Shown here piece after piece: positions 49,301 through 57,545 of a stretch of 64,000 bases of DNA. The stretch is from contig NC_088779.1 in assembly GCF_954871325.1 (NCBI RefSeq), positions 11,968,846 to 12,032,845 of the forward strand, read 5' to 3'. The translations under genes were made by a program, and so were the position numbers. Positions within the stretch are counted from its first letter, which is position 1, and each line of letters opens with the position of its first letter. This stretch comes from Gordionus sp. m RMFG-2023. Lineage: Eukaryota; Nematomorpha; Gordioida; Chordodea; Parachordodidae. Below the pieces are notes generated by a model. That model had not been told where the DNA came from, ran no database searches, and was given only the letters and a program-made list of their open reading frames with translations.

Positions 49301-51320
49301 ATCACGCTGTTTACCGCAACACCGATGCCATCTTATCTCTGGACGAAAATGAGACTATCATCAAGGATGAGATGAATTTCGCTTTCGATGTTTGGAAAAG
49401 CTTCCCCAATACCCTGGTAGGTTACAGGGCTTATTCCCATAATCGCATTATCTCTGCCCCAGAAGGCTCCAATATTAAAAACATAGTAAACAATTTGGAT
49501 ACAGATCCGGGTAATCGTTATAGCCTCGTGGCTACCAGTGCTGTCTTTTATCACAAGTATTTATTTATCCTTAGGAGGGGGAGGGGTAATTAATTTATTC
49601 TGCATACAACTGGAGTGGGTAAATAGAGCATGGCACATTTTTCTGAATACAACCCGAACCCATCTTTTTATGTGCTTTTGGTAAAATCAAGCAGATTAGC
49701 AACTAAAATTGTGAAATTTAGCATTATACTTTTTGAGCAAAGCCTTAGCTAACATAAGGCCTTGACAAAAAATGTGAAATCCTTTTATTTAAACCAAATA
49801 TTAATAATTTTTGTCTAAAAATTCTTTGTTAATTGGTTGTACATAAAAAAATTTATACCATGATTAGGCTAAGGAAATTAATAATTTTAGCCTTTCAAGT
49901 TCCAACTCAACACATAGAATGATCTTAAAACAATAAATTTAATTCAAAATATTTATATTTTTACCTTCATTTAGTTTTGAACAATGTATTAAATAATTTC
50001 ATTTTTCTCCTTTTTCTCGCTTTAAATAATCTTCACATGGCTAAAAATTGATTACATTTTAAATATAATTATTTGATTAAATAATTATAATAATTCCCAA
50101 ATTATCGTTACAATTACGCTTTTGAGGGCAATGTTGTCTTCCAAACGCCTTTTTTTACCTACCCCCCCCCCCCCCCAAGAAGCTATTAAATTTTTATTAT
50201 TATAAATGAATTTATTTATATATATCATTTTATTTGCAAAAAAAGTACACAAAATAATGCTGTAAATATAAATTTATAGAATACAAAGGCTACATAAAAA
50301 TATAAAAAACCATCGTAGCGTAAAAGAATCTATATCTTCTACAATGACAATAGATTGAAAGATTATCAATGAAAATTTGAGATTAATTAAGCCTCTGATG
50401 GGAGGTGTTCCTCTCATAATCCGTAGTCATCGATCTTACCCTCGAACATTCGCGAATAACATTTTCTAGCACCAGTTCGCAAGGACCTATAGTAGCTCTC
50501 TTTGATATGTTTAAAAAAAGAGTATTGCTTGGAATATTTTTTCTTTTATTGATGCTTCACTTTTCAATGATGATTCATCATTTCGATTTCAATAGCATAA
50601 TTGATATCATAAGTACTTCGATAGAAGCATGTTATCTGAGTTGATTAGGATAATAATATATGTCACAGGCAACTCATAATTATAATAAATATATTAAAGG
50701 GTGTTAACAAGTTAAAATATTGACAACCTGGCCAATTGACAAATTGAGATGGGAAAATAATTTCCTTTACTACATTTGCATAAATCCGATTAATTTATAA
50801 GCTCAAGCTGGTTAAGTATTTTATGAAATTTATATGAGCGTCATATTTTATTACACAATTTACCAGAATTTATATTTTTTTTGGTAACATGTAAATTAAG
50901 AATATTTTTCTATCAAGTTTTTTAAAAAAATCAATAATTTCTTCAAGATATTATAATTACCTGTATTCGCGTCTCTCCAACTTAACCCACGACACAATCT
51001 CTCGTTATACTCTTAAAGGAAGCTTATGCAGCGAGGATATACCTATGAACATGCTCGTTGCCTCTATAACCTCGGCTCCTCCTATTAAAATTGGTCCTAG
51101 ACCTTTTTTACCCCTTTCCGACACGTTTTCTACCCACTATAGGCAAATTCAAACGGACCTACTCGAAAATTGTTTCATTGAATTGGTTGATAATACCTCA
51201 ACGACAGATTTTCCGGACTTCCCTCTAATCCATTCAATGGTTCGGGCTGACCCTCTTTTGTACAAAGACGACGTTGATATTAATAGGAAAAAATATAAGG
51301 CTATGGAGTTGGTCGCCTGA
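24523..51320 (+). CDS. EXT1: Exostosin-1, heparan sulfate co-polymerase (GT47 + GT64), eight exons
   Basis: Golgi type II membrane glycosyltransferase that, with EXT2, extends the GlcA-GlcNAc chain of heparan sulfate. Exons 24523-25370, 33400-33601, 40837-40956, 41254-41389, 46075-46199, 48987-49079, 49276-49556 and 50948-51320 join with matching phases (2,0,0,1,0,0,2) into 726 codons including the stop; human EXT1 has 746 residues. The order of conserved blocks follows human EXT1: signal anchor, [70 protein letters not shown], then GT64 ([40 protein letters not shown]). Introns reach 8 kb and are filled with transposons. Oddity: the GT64 acidic motif reads LDEN where human has LDED. Confidence 0.95.
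26288..26532 (-). mobile_element. Fragment of a retroelement C-terminal Cys/His and nuclease-like domain
   Basis: An island of clearly higher G+C in an A/T-rich intron. The minus strand reads [20 protein letters not shown], then [19 protein letters not shown], and in a neighbouring stretch [11 protein letters not shown]. These resemble the region behind the reverse transcriptase of a widespread invertebrate retroelement family (CxxC...HxLxCxxSxGRxxRHxxxNDxIxRAL...G+xLVWDATC). It is a short fossil piece with no reverse transcriptase next to it. I am fairly sure of the motif but not of the element class (non-LTR or tyrosine-recombinase type). Confidence 0.5.
28205..28310. repeat. Dispersed GGCC-type repeat fragment
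   Basis: gggccgggcggacaa, gaacgggctgggaaggac and agccaggccgggcttg alternate with A/T runs, as in the other GGCC repeats. Confidence 0.4.
29018..29897. mobile_element. Foldback element, about 880 bp with arms of about 265 bp
   Basis: The left arm (29018-29285) contains gggcataggctcttgttttt, gcttacccacaaacatatag, gagggctcctcat and caacgctagagggcaatgcg. The right arm (about 29620-29897) contains their reverse complements: atgaggagccctctacacat, ttgtgggtaagccgcc and caaaaacctatacccaagaa. The centre is A/T-rich. No coding capacity. Arms diverge by substitutions and small indels, so it is old. Confidence 0.65.
32222..33195 (+). mobile_element. Non-autonomous hAT (974 bp) with perfect 8-bp duplication
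   Basis: Flanked by ggtccctg at 32214-32221 and 33196-33203. Ends TATACCTAAAACGAATTATT and its partner (read inward) TATACCTACAAAATACGAAT, followed on both sides by ATTCGATTCGAA-type repeats. The interior 32766-32948 encodes [39 protein letters not shown], the hAT C-terminal dimerisation domain. The rest of the transposase is absent. A fragment of the sub-terminal repeat is at about 38900-38960. Confidence 0.85.
33400..33601 (+). CDS. EXT1: EXT1 exon 2: GT47 nucleotide-sugar binding motif
   Basis: Acceptor accacatag ends at 33399 and donor gtgagc is at 33602. Reads [20 protein letters not shown], then [20 protein letters not shown] and [13 protein letters not shown], almost superimposable on human [20 protein letters not shown]...SNGWELPFSEVINW. 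This is the donor-binding part of the GT-B fold. Confidence 0.95.
34180..34330 (+). repeat. Short tandem repeat, ATGATGGATGAATCAGAAAT units
   Basis: Imperfect units of about 34 bp (gatgatgtatgaatcagaaa, then gatgatcgatgattcagaaa, then gatgatggataaatcagaaa). Part of the dispersed repeat; the same array is expanded in copy 2 at 42114-42345. Confidence 0.6.
36750..36983. repeat. Diverged dispersed repeat ending in ATGGAATTACCCA
   Basis: Second copy of the repeat described at 8100-8412, here inside the 35539 hAT. Confidence 0.4.
36981..37110. repeat. GGCC-rich passenger element remnant inside the hAT
   Basis: caacccggcccagat, ccccgcccgggtg, gggtccggcccg, ending ttgcaggtctctg. The right junction with hAT sequence (..ctgaaaaacatac) is the same as in the 52959 copy. 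Confidence 0.5.
38313..38392 (+). repeat. tRNA-like Pol III box sequence, copy 1 (SINE-like)
   Basis: An A-box-like TGGCATAGTGG and a B-box-like GGTTCAATTCC stand at tRNA spacing. The outer GAAGT...ACTTC can pair like an acceptor stem. The T-stem and anticodon arm do not form, so I do not call it a tRNA gene. Shared with 45439-45513. Confidence 0.55.
39255..39560. repeat. GGCC-rich miniature element
   Basis: cggcccggtccggcccga at one side and gcccggcccgaacccga, gggcctaactttgcagatct at the other, with an A/T interior. The right end TTGCAGATCTCTA resembles the inverted ends of the 60237 element. Confidence 0.5.
39860..40121. mobile_element. 262-bp miniature inverted-repeat element
   Basis: Left end ATTTGTCAGCTGAGTATTAT, then GGTGTTCTATATCCATT, and a right end that reads inward ATTTGTCGGTTGAGTATTAT, then AATATTCTATATCCATT: 37 bp with about 32 matches. 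No coding capacity. Confidence 0.65.
40545..40700. repeat. GGCC/CCCCGG-type repeat fragment
   Basis: aaaaaatagtcaccccgg occurs twice (about 40586 and 40656), with gatctgcaaaattcag and gatctgcaaaactcag words; a small direct duplication just upstream of EXT1 exon 3. Confidence 0.4.
40837..40956 (+). CDS. EXT1: EXT1 exon 3: end of the GT47 region
   Basis: Acceptor tttttaaag ends at 40836, donor gtaaac at 40957, 40 codons in phase 0. Reads [20 protein letters not shown], then [16 protein letters not shown], against human [20 protein letters not shown]...AYFSSVEKIVLTTLE. A cag six bases into the exon is a weaker alternative that would break the frame. Confidence 0.9.
41254..41389 (+). CDS. EXT1: EXT1 exon 4: linker to GT64
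   Basis: Acceptor ctttag ends at 41253, donor gtaaat at 41390. Reads [20 protein letters not shown], then PGALNVDF and [12 protein letters not shown], against human [20 protein letters not shown], PGGL and LGDFPYYYANLG. Ends in phase 1. Confidence 0.92.
42114..42345 (+). repeat. Tandem repeat, about 34-bp unit
   Basis: Six or so imperfect units of TTTGATGATGGATGAATCAG, then AAATTTCCCCATTA. Longer than the matching array in copy 1. Confidence 0.65.
43042..45179 (-). mobile_element. Inverted-repeat DNA transposon with TAA duplication (possible Harbinger-type)
   Basis: Ends TAGTGCGCACAAATTGA and TCAATTTGTGCGCACTA continue as inverted repeats for about 45 bp (GCAGCGTTTCAAAACG). TAA flanks both sides (43039-43041 and 45180-45182), and comparison with the uninterrupted copy at 35350 supports a 3-bp duplication. 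The interior has a direct repeat (about 43370-43650 and 43690-44000). Short minus-strand frames ([20 protein letters not shown], near 44360; [20 protein letters not shown], near 44950) may be remnants of its proteins, but I cannot assign them. The TAA duplication suggests PIF/Harbinger. Confidence 0.65.
45439..45513 (+). repeat. tRNA-like Pol III box sequence, copy 2
   Basis: A-box-like TGGAGTAGTGGGTA and a perfect B box GGTTCGATTCC, with outer GAAGT...ACTTC pairing. A TACCA/TGGTA stem has a 14-base loop rather than an anticodon loop, so it is tRNA-derived or tRNA-like, not a functional tRNA gene. Confidence 0.55.
46075..46199 (+). CDS. EXT1: EXT1 exon 5: start of the GT64 domain
   Basis: Acceptor tattttattag ends at 46074, donor gtataa at 46200. 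The two-base start and phase-0 end fit both neighbours. Reads [19 protein letters not shown], then [17 protein letters not shown], against human SKFTAVIHAVTPLVSQSQ and VLKLLVAAAKSQYCAQ. This is the least conserved exon. It is supported by phase, length (41 codons against about 40) and raised G+C rather than by strong identity. Confidence 0.75.
46200..48986 (+). other. EXT1 intron 5
   Basis: Holds a C-rich run (46496-46530), an unassigned repeat-like block with repeated aactcg(g/a)cta words (46690-47060) and a piggyBac element (47213-48698). Confidence 0.75.
47213..48698 (-). mobile_element. piggyBac DNA transposon with TTAA duplication, internally deleted
   Basis: Ends CCCTTTAGGT and ACCGAAAGGG, each flanked by TTAA (47209-47212 and 48699-48702). 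Minus strand: an acidic N-terminal piece ([20 protein letters not shown], 48246-48049). Then a C-terminal transposase half (48115-47757: [59 protein letters not shown]). Then the C-terminal zinc-binding domain ([32 protein letters not shown], about 47550-47385). The central catalytic portion is missing and the remainder is split between frames, so it is non-autonomous. Confidence 0.9.
48987..49079 (+). CDS. EXT1: EXT1 exon 6
   Basis: Acceptor tttacaag ends at 48986, donor gtaagt at 49080, 31 codons in phase 0. Reads [20 protein letters not shown], then [11 protein letters not shown], against human [29 protein letters not shown]. Lies 288 bp beyond the piggyBac end in the preceding intron. Confidence 0.85.
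49276..49556 (+). CDS. EXT1: EXT1 exon 7: GT64 catalytic region with LDEN motif
   Basis: Acceptor atgatag ends at 49275; a second AG five bases on would break the frame. Donor gtattt at 49557, phase 2. Reads [20 protein letters not shown], then [29 protein letters not shown] and [12 protein letters not shown], against human NIITDAVLSLDEDTVL...VDFAFTVWQSFPERIVGY...VLTGAAIYHK. The Asn of LDEN is codon AAT at 49348-49350. The human SKERWGY segment is not recognisable here. Confidence 0.93.
49557..50947 (+). other. EXT1 intron 7
   Basis: Includes a 15-base C-run (50162-50176). A slightly GC-richer stretch (50395-50490) did not give a recognisable product on either strand. Confidence 0.7.
50948..51320 (+). 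CDS. EXT1: EXT1 exon 8: C-terminus of GT64
   Basis: Acceptor cttcaag ends at 50947. The first base completes a Lys codon, giving [13 protein letters not shown] (human HKYYHYLYSHYLP). Then come [42 protein letters not shown] and [11 protein letters not shown] with TGA, against human [20 protein letters not shown]...MPLIHSQMRLDPVLFKDQ...RKKYRDIERL. An AATAAA occurs at 51694. Confidence 0.95.
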
Positions 51321-52502
51321 TTACATTTTTTTTAAAAAAGGTATACTTTTAAAATTAAAATGGCGAATTAATTCTTCCCTTCCCACAGTCTTAACAATCG
51401 GCGTTTCGGCGTTGGACTTAGTTTAAAATTTGCATTATGTTTAAGTGTATTCCCTAAGTATTATATCATTGATTCAATCGTTTAATACGATCTACACTTG
51501 ATATTTGTATATTTTTAAACGAAATCTTTTTCTATTGCATATATCAAAAAAAGAAACACTTATAATTCATAGAGTGACGCGTACCATTATTAACAAGATA
51601 ATTTCACTTTCGGACATAACAATTAAAAAAAATTTTTTTATCATATTAGTATTTTATAATTATTTAAATTTATAATAATATATCTGCCCTCTGAATAAAT
51701 TTTTTTAAGTTTATTGTAAATGTTCGGAAATATTTAATTATTTTAAGAAGAAAATAAAAAATATTTTTTATCGAAATGCAAAACACTATATTTTTCCTTA
51801 AATTTATTTTTTTTATCCCCCCCCCCCGCCCCTCCCCCAAGAACTAGATAAAATAATTATTTTGATTCGCTTTAAAATATAGCCAAATAAGTATATATTC
51901 TTCAATCAAAAAAAATATTACAATAACCCTGCATTTATAAGTATAACTAACAAACTTTAGACAACCAAGTCATATCATATTCTATTTACTTATATTTGTA
52001 GAAATCTGCTCAAACAACCCTCTTTCTAAGAACTATGTCGTTATGTAAATAAAAAAATATCAGCTCAAAAGAGTAACTTAGGGTAACTAGAATTTGATTG
52101 GCGAAATTCATAAAATCTTTTAATTTCTTTTTTACTGCGTATATTGTAAATTTAAAAATGGAATAAGGAAATCACAAAAAATTGCAATGATCTCTTATAT
52201 ATATTTTTTAAATAAAATACTGTATTATACATAATTTTATTTTGGTTGTAAAATTATCGAAATGGGCTTTACAAATCAAATCAACTGAGAAATATTGTGA
52301 TTATTATTATTATTATATAGTACATATTATAAATTTGCCTTATTTTTAAATGTATAATATTATTCAATCGAGTCACACAAATTTATTATTATTATAAATA
52401 TAGTCAGATTCAATAAATCAACATTTTAAAAAGGTCTACTTACAATTTTAGAGTTTTTATCAATGCCTGTTTTATTTAAAATGTTATGGTAACTAATATC
52501 AA
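51321..52502. other. Region downstream of EXT1
   Basis: EXT1 3' UTR and flank. Contains a possible AATAAA (51694) and a C-rich run (51817-51839). I see no gene. Confidence 0.6.
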
Positions 52503-52586
52503 TAGTGTTGTTAATCGACTGAGTCGAGTCGACTTAGTCGAAAACTGAGTCTAAGTTTTGGGTCTAAAAAATAGACCCAAACTGAC

Positions 52587-52730
52587 TTGAATGAACTCGC
52601 GTGAACTCAAGTCGTGAACTCAAGTCGACTTAAGTCGTGAACTCAAGTCGACTCAAGTCGTGAACTCAAGTCGACTCAAGTCGTGAACTCAAGTCGACTC
52701 AAGTCGTGAACTCAAGTCTATATACTTGAG
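52587..52730. repeat. Left sub-terminal 21-bp tandem array of the 6-kb hAT
   Basis: Repeats of gtcgtgaactcaagtcgact; each unit contains the palindrome AAGTCGACTT or a relative. Mirrored at 58260-58490. Confidence 0.75.
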
Positions 52731-52958
52731 TCGACTAGAGAACGAATATTTTTATAAACTTGAGTCGTCGACTAGAGGACGAATATTTCAAATTAATTAT
52801 TAATAATTAAGATTTGTTCTGTTTTTTACATTTTTTTATTTTAGACTTCCAACTTGAGATTTAAATAGGAATTATATACTTTAGTGTAGTCAACTAGAGG
52901 ACGAATAGTTCTATGAACTTGATTCGACTAGAGGACGAATATTTCAAATTAGTTATTT

Positions 52959-54818
52959 CAGGCGCGTACGCAGGAATTTGGTCTGGGGGGGGGGATAATA
53001 AATTTTTTAAGAAATAATATTTTTAATTAAAAATACTAAGCATAAATTTATTAAAATTAATAACTTTTCTAATACACAATTTTAAACTAATGTGAATTAA
53101 AAAAATTATATATATAAACCGGCATTTAAATGTGAATCATAAAATATAAAGTGAATATAACCCACGATATGAATCACTTATAAATGACCCAAAATTGAAA
53201 TTTGAATTTTTTGAACTTTTAAAATATATAAAGTATAAAAAATTTAAATGTTGTAAATATAAATTAATACACAAAAAGTTTCTTAGGAATAATTGTATTT
53301 TGTATGTTTTGAGCTAATTTTTCAATTATCAATCCTTGCTTGGCGTTAAATGTCTATGAATATTCAAAAGATCCAAATCATTCAATCTACTTTCAGATGT
53401 TGTATTTCATAGGTATGTTTTTCACAGACTTGCAGGCCCGGCCCCCGAATTTTAATTTTTTTAAATATACCCGGGCCGGGCTCGTAATTTTTTTTTAAAA
53501 AAACACCCGGGCTGGGCCTGAAAATTTTTTAAGAAAAAATATCCGAGCCGAGTTGTATATTTTAAAACCAAATATTTGAAATCGCCATTATTAGCTATAA
53601 ATATCAAAAATAAATATAATTTATTTTAAAAAATTCGGGCTGGGCTAGCCGGGCCGGGCCTGAAAATTTTTTTAAAAAAAACCCAGGCCGGAAAAAATTT
53701 CTAAAAAAAATCTGGGCCTGGTCCTGCAAATGGTACCTCTGCAAGGCTCTGTTATTCTTCTTAAAAAAGTGAATGTTCTCTCATTAGTTTACTAAAGAGC
53801 TGCTAATATATATATAACCATTTTAATAATTGGGAGTATAATCTAAAATGTGTTTGAAATAAAAAGCATCTATAGCATTTTTTGGGACTGTATCAACCAT
53901 AGTTAATCTTTTAATCTAGTTATTCAGCTAATAAGGCATCATAAGATATTTTAACATCTTCATGATAAAAATATAACAAATATTTATATTTTTTTTCTAT
54001 CACCATATGAAAAGGTTGGGAGAGGGGACATTTGTTTTATAATACTCTTCTACTGATCCTATATTAATGTTTTGATGATGAGCTTGCTTGCTGCAAGTCG
54101 AGGGGGACAAATATTTAACACGTATAGCTCTGCTTTTGACTCAACAATAACATATAAAATATGAAATTCTTCAACAACATTAGCTCTATTTCCTTGAGTT
54201 CTAATAAAATGCTCTCCGCTATTCTCATCTTCTTAATCAAGTCAATGTTATGTTTTTGAAAAGTATTACATAAAATAGTTGTATAATTAAATAATACATT
54301 CTAATGAGAAAAAAAATTTGGAATAAGTATTGAATCCAATAATTTTCTTGCTTCTGAGGATATATTTCTTTCAAGCCATTGTGATATTTCAGTAATAGCA
54401 TTAATAATCAGCTCTTCTAACTCCAAAATAGCTGTTACTGTGGCGGAGACTCGATCTCGTTGGACAAGCTTGCAATTTTTTTCTCCCTGTTGGACAAGGA
54501 GTTTCAGAGATAATTATTATTTTATTAGAAATTTAGATAAATATTACGCCACTAAAATTGGAAAATAATAGGTAAATTACGCCAAGGAAAACTTGAAATC
54601 GAAATTGATTGATAAAATAACTTAGTAGATGAATGTGATAAATAAATGTAATTAAATAGATATATATATATGTATATATGAGATAAGAATAAATATTAAC
54701 AAATATAAATTAATATTAACAATAATATTTTTGAAAAATATAATCCGGCATCTGCATTTTTTGGCTTTGGGGGGGGGGGATTTGTCCCCCTGTCCCCCCC
54801 CCGATGCGTACGCGCCTG
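52959..54818 (-). mobile_element. hAT transposon with perfect 8-bp duplication, nested in the 6-kb hAT
   Basis: Flanked by agttattt (52951-52958 and 54819-54826). Ends CAGGCGCGTACGCA and TGCGTACGCGCCTG. Minus-strand relative of the copies at 19607 and 35539, with the same G/C-run termini and the same transposase remnants (kin of [17 protein letters not shown] near 54230; SSLLEL-type C-terminal segment near 53360). It carries the GGCC passenger element at 53425-53745. Frame broken in several places. Confidence 0.87.
53425..53745. mobile_element. GGCC-rich miniature passenger element inside the 52959 hAT
   Basis: Left tgcaggcccggcccccg and right ggtcctgcaaatggtacctc; the interior alternates GGCC blocks with A/T runs. 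Its junctions with hAT sequence (cagagcc.tgcagaggt.cc and ctg.gaaaaacatac) are also found at 20770 and 37104. Confidence 0.55.
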
Positions 54819-56274
54819 AGTTATTTCAATTAAGATATTTGTTGTTTATTACTTTTTTTTATTTTAGACTTCCAACTTGAGTTGCAAATAGGAATTATAT
54901 ACTTGAGTTGACTAGAGGACAAATAGTTATACTTATATGAACGTGAGTCGACTAGAGGATGAATATTTCAAATTTTATTAATTAAGATATTTGTGATCTA
55001 TTTTTTACATTTATTTACTGTAGACTTTAAACTTAAGACCATGAATACGAAATATATAATTGAGTCGACTAGAGGACGAATATTTCATATTTGTTATTAT
55101 TAATTTATTTATTTGCTCTGTTTTTACACATTAGCTGTTTTAATTTTCCACCTATTAAAATAAGCTTAAAATTATGGGATCCCTAAAAACAGTTTCTGAC
55201 GGAACTCACTACCTACCAGATGTCAATTAAATAACAACTTTTTTGTATCTTTTTTATTAATTATTTATCAAACTGCAAAAAATTTTCATTGGGTTGTGTC
55301 CTAAATTATCAAAAATTAAATTCACAAACTTTCGAAACTTATTGAAAATATATAAATAAGATAAGTCTATATTTTTAAACATACAAATAAAAACATTTAC
55401 AAAACATACTTGACAATTTTCTAAATTTTAATACTTAAACATATACAATTTTAAAATTTTTTTTAAAAATTTTGGATAATAGCCTTTAAAACGAGTTTTA
55501 TTTTGTAGTCACAAACTTTAAATAACAATATCCCATTAATTCACATATGTGAACCATCTTTTAAAACCAGCGAACACTGCTACAACTTATTAACCAAATA
55601 TTTTTTTTAGTGAATGTATGGAAAAAATTAATAAATTTTTTTTAAACTTTCCCTTTTTCTTAACATTTAAAAAAAATTTATTAAATGGTGTCTTTTTTAT
55701 CCAAGAGTCTTTATTTTATATTAGAAAAAATCTATTATATGCCATTATTTTTTAATAATATCATATTTGCTACAATTTATATAAAGTAATTAATGAGACA
55801 GTCAAAAAAAAATCTAAGAATTTATTAATATTCTTTTTATTTTTACGGTTTATATTTTTTTAAATATATTTAGCCTTTTCAATATTAAAATTTATTTTGT
55901 AAATATACAATAACATTGCACAATACAATAAATAATATAAAATATATTTTATTCTGTAAGACTAATATCCCAATTATTTACGATTATAATTTTGTTCTTA
56001 AAAATACCCCTCCCCCTCCTTCCTTGATTTAATATTTTTTTAAAAAAAATTTTTTTTCTCTATCAATGAAAAAATAACAATTCTTATTCCCCTCCCTTTT
56101 TTTCCCCCCAAAAATTAATTCCATAATAAAAATATTTATTTTTTGTTTAAATAATTTCATTCCCAAGTCAAAATTAAATATAAACCCTCCTTTTCTTTAC
56201 TTTATTATTTATATCCTTGTTTATAAAAAAAATATAAGAATTTTAAATTCTCATTTGATAAATTTTTTGGAGAA

Positions 56275-56470
56275 TTTTCTTATAAATAAACAAGAGTTTT
56301 ACAAAAATCTTCAAATAAAATTTTGAAGATTTTTTTCGCCCAAAATTTTGAGGAAAAAATCTTTGAAGATCAATATTTTGCGAAGATTTTTTCGCTAAAA
56401 AAAATTTTGAGCTTGCTCAAAGAAGATTTTTGAGCAAAATATATTTTTTGTAAAAAAATCTTCTTATAAT
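56275..56470. repeat. AAGATTTTT-rich degenerate tandem repeat
   Basis: gaagatttttt, aaaattttgagg and similar words recur every 20-40 bp. An apparent minus-strand frame over this stretch is a product of the repeat. Confidence 0.45.
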
Positions 56471-56565
56471 TTTGAGAAAATATTTTGAGAATTTTATAAT
56501 AAAATAAAATCTTTTGTAAGGAAATCTTTATTAAAACATTTTTGAAATTTTGATCAATTCCCCGG

Positions 56566-56862
56566 ATGTTATCAATATTTGTAAAGAATATTGACCAAAA
56601 ATGTGAACATGTCATTTCAATATATATTCTATTTAGAATTCTCACGTCATTTCTTACTATGGATGAAACTCCCTCCTTCAAGGGGGAAAACGTATCGGTT
56701 TTGGGTACCATTACATCAATAAAATTTAAAGCTTACCTGGATGAATTATCATCCATTTTGCCTTTGAATTCACTAATAATTAAGGATAATGCGCCCATAT
56801 ATAATACAAAATTTTCAAAATATAGTATATCTTGCATCTTATTAAAGAGAATAAAGTCATGA
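56566..56862 (+). pseudogene. Possible IS630/Tc1-type DDE transposase fragment
   Basis: A 98-codon frame with FLTMDETPSF, then VSVLGTITSIKFKAYLDEL and LPLNSLIIKDNAPIYN. The spacing of an Asp-Glu pair, a G-(A/T)-I strand, a helix and (V/I)I.DNAP resembles the DDE_3 fold of Tc1/mariner transposases. No third acidic residue region follows in frame. It lies inside the 6-kb hAT, so it is either an insertion or captured sequence. Tentative. Confidence 0.35.
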
Positions 56863-57389
56863 AATTATCAAATTTAAAATAAATATTGTTAACGCATTGT
56901 TATCGTATCAGGGCAAAATTACTAAAAAATAATCAAGGAGACCTTTGAATGAACCAATTAAGAAAAAAGTTCTATAATCTGATATCAGATATGACAACAT
57001 TACTAATTTTTTTGAGATATTTTATTTTCTTTTAATTCATAAGGCAAAACATTAAATAAAAATAAATAAAGGAGGGAGAGAAAGAGACAATGGGAAAAAC
57101 GAAAAGAAAAGAAAATGAAATGCATTTTTTAAATAAAAAAAACATTAAATAAATGTATCCCACCCAAATTTATAAATGGGGGTTTTATTATAAAACAATT
57201 ATTTTATTCATTTTTTTTATTTTATATAACATTATTAATTCCTGATTTTTTATTTCAAAATATAATAAACAAGTGAAAATAAAAATAAAAGGAAAAAACA
57301 AGAAAGTTAAACTTAAAATTAAAAACTACAAAATTTTTTTTATATATATAATGCAAAATAAAAAAAATAAGATGCAGAATTATATTATC

Positions 57390-57545
57390 TCAAATAATTC
57401 TTGCTGCTCCTTGCACCCAGGTCTCAGTTGAGAGAGCATTTAGTGCATTAGCACTAACTGTAACCTCTCTAAGGACAAGATTAGACAAAGATATACTTGA
57501 TGATATTTTAATTATAAAGCTTAATCGTACATTGTTAAATAATGT
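57390..57545 (+). pseudogene. hAT transposase C-terminal dimerisation domain of the 6-kb element
   Basis: ILAAPCTQVSVERAFSALAL, then RTRLDKDILDDILIIKLNR is the classic hAT C-terminal pattern (S.ERAFS...L...R..L....L.D.LLI.LN). No in-frame start nearby; the upstream transposase is not recognisable. Confidence 0.75.
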
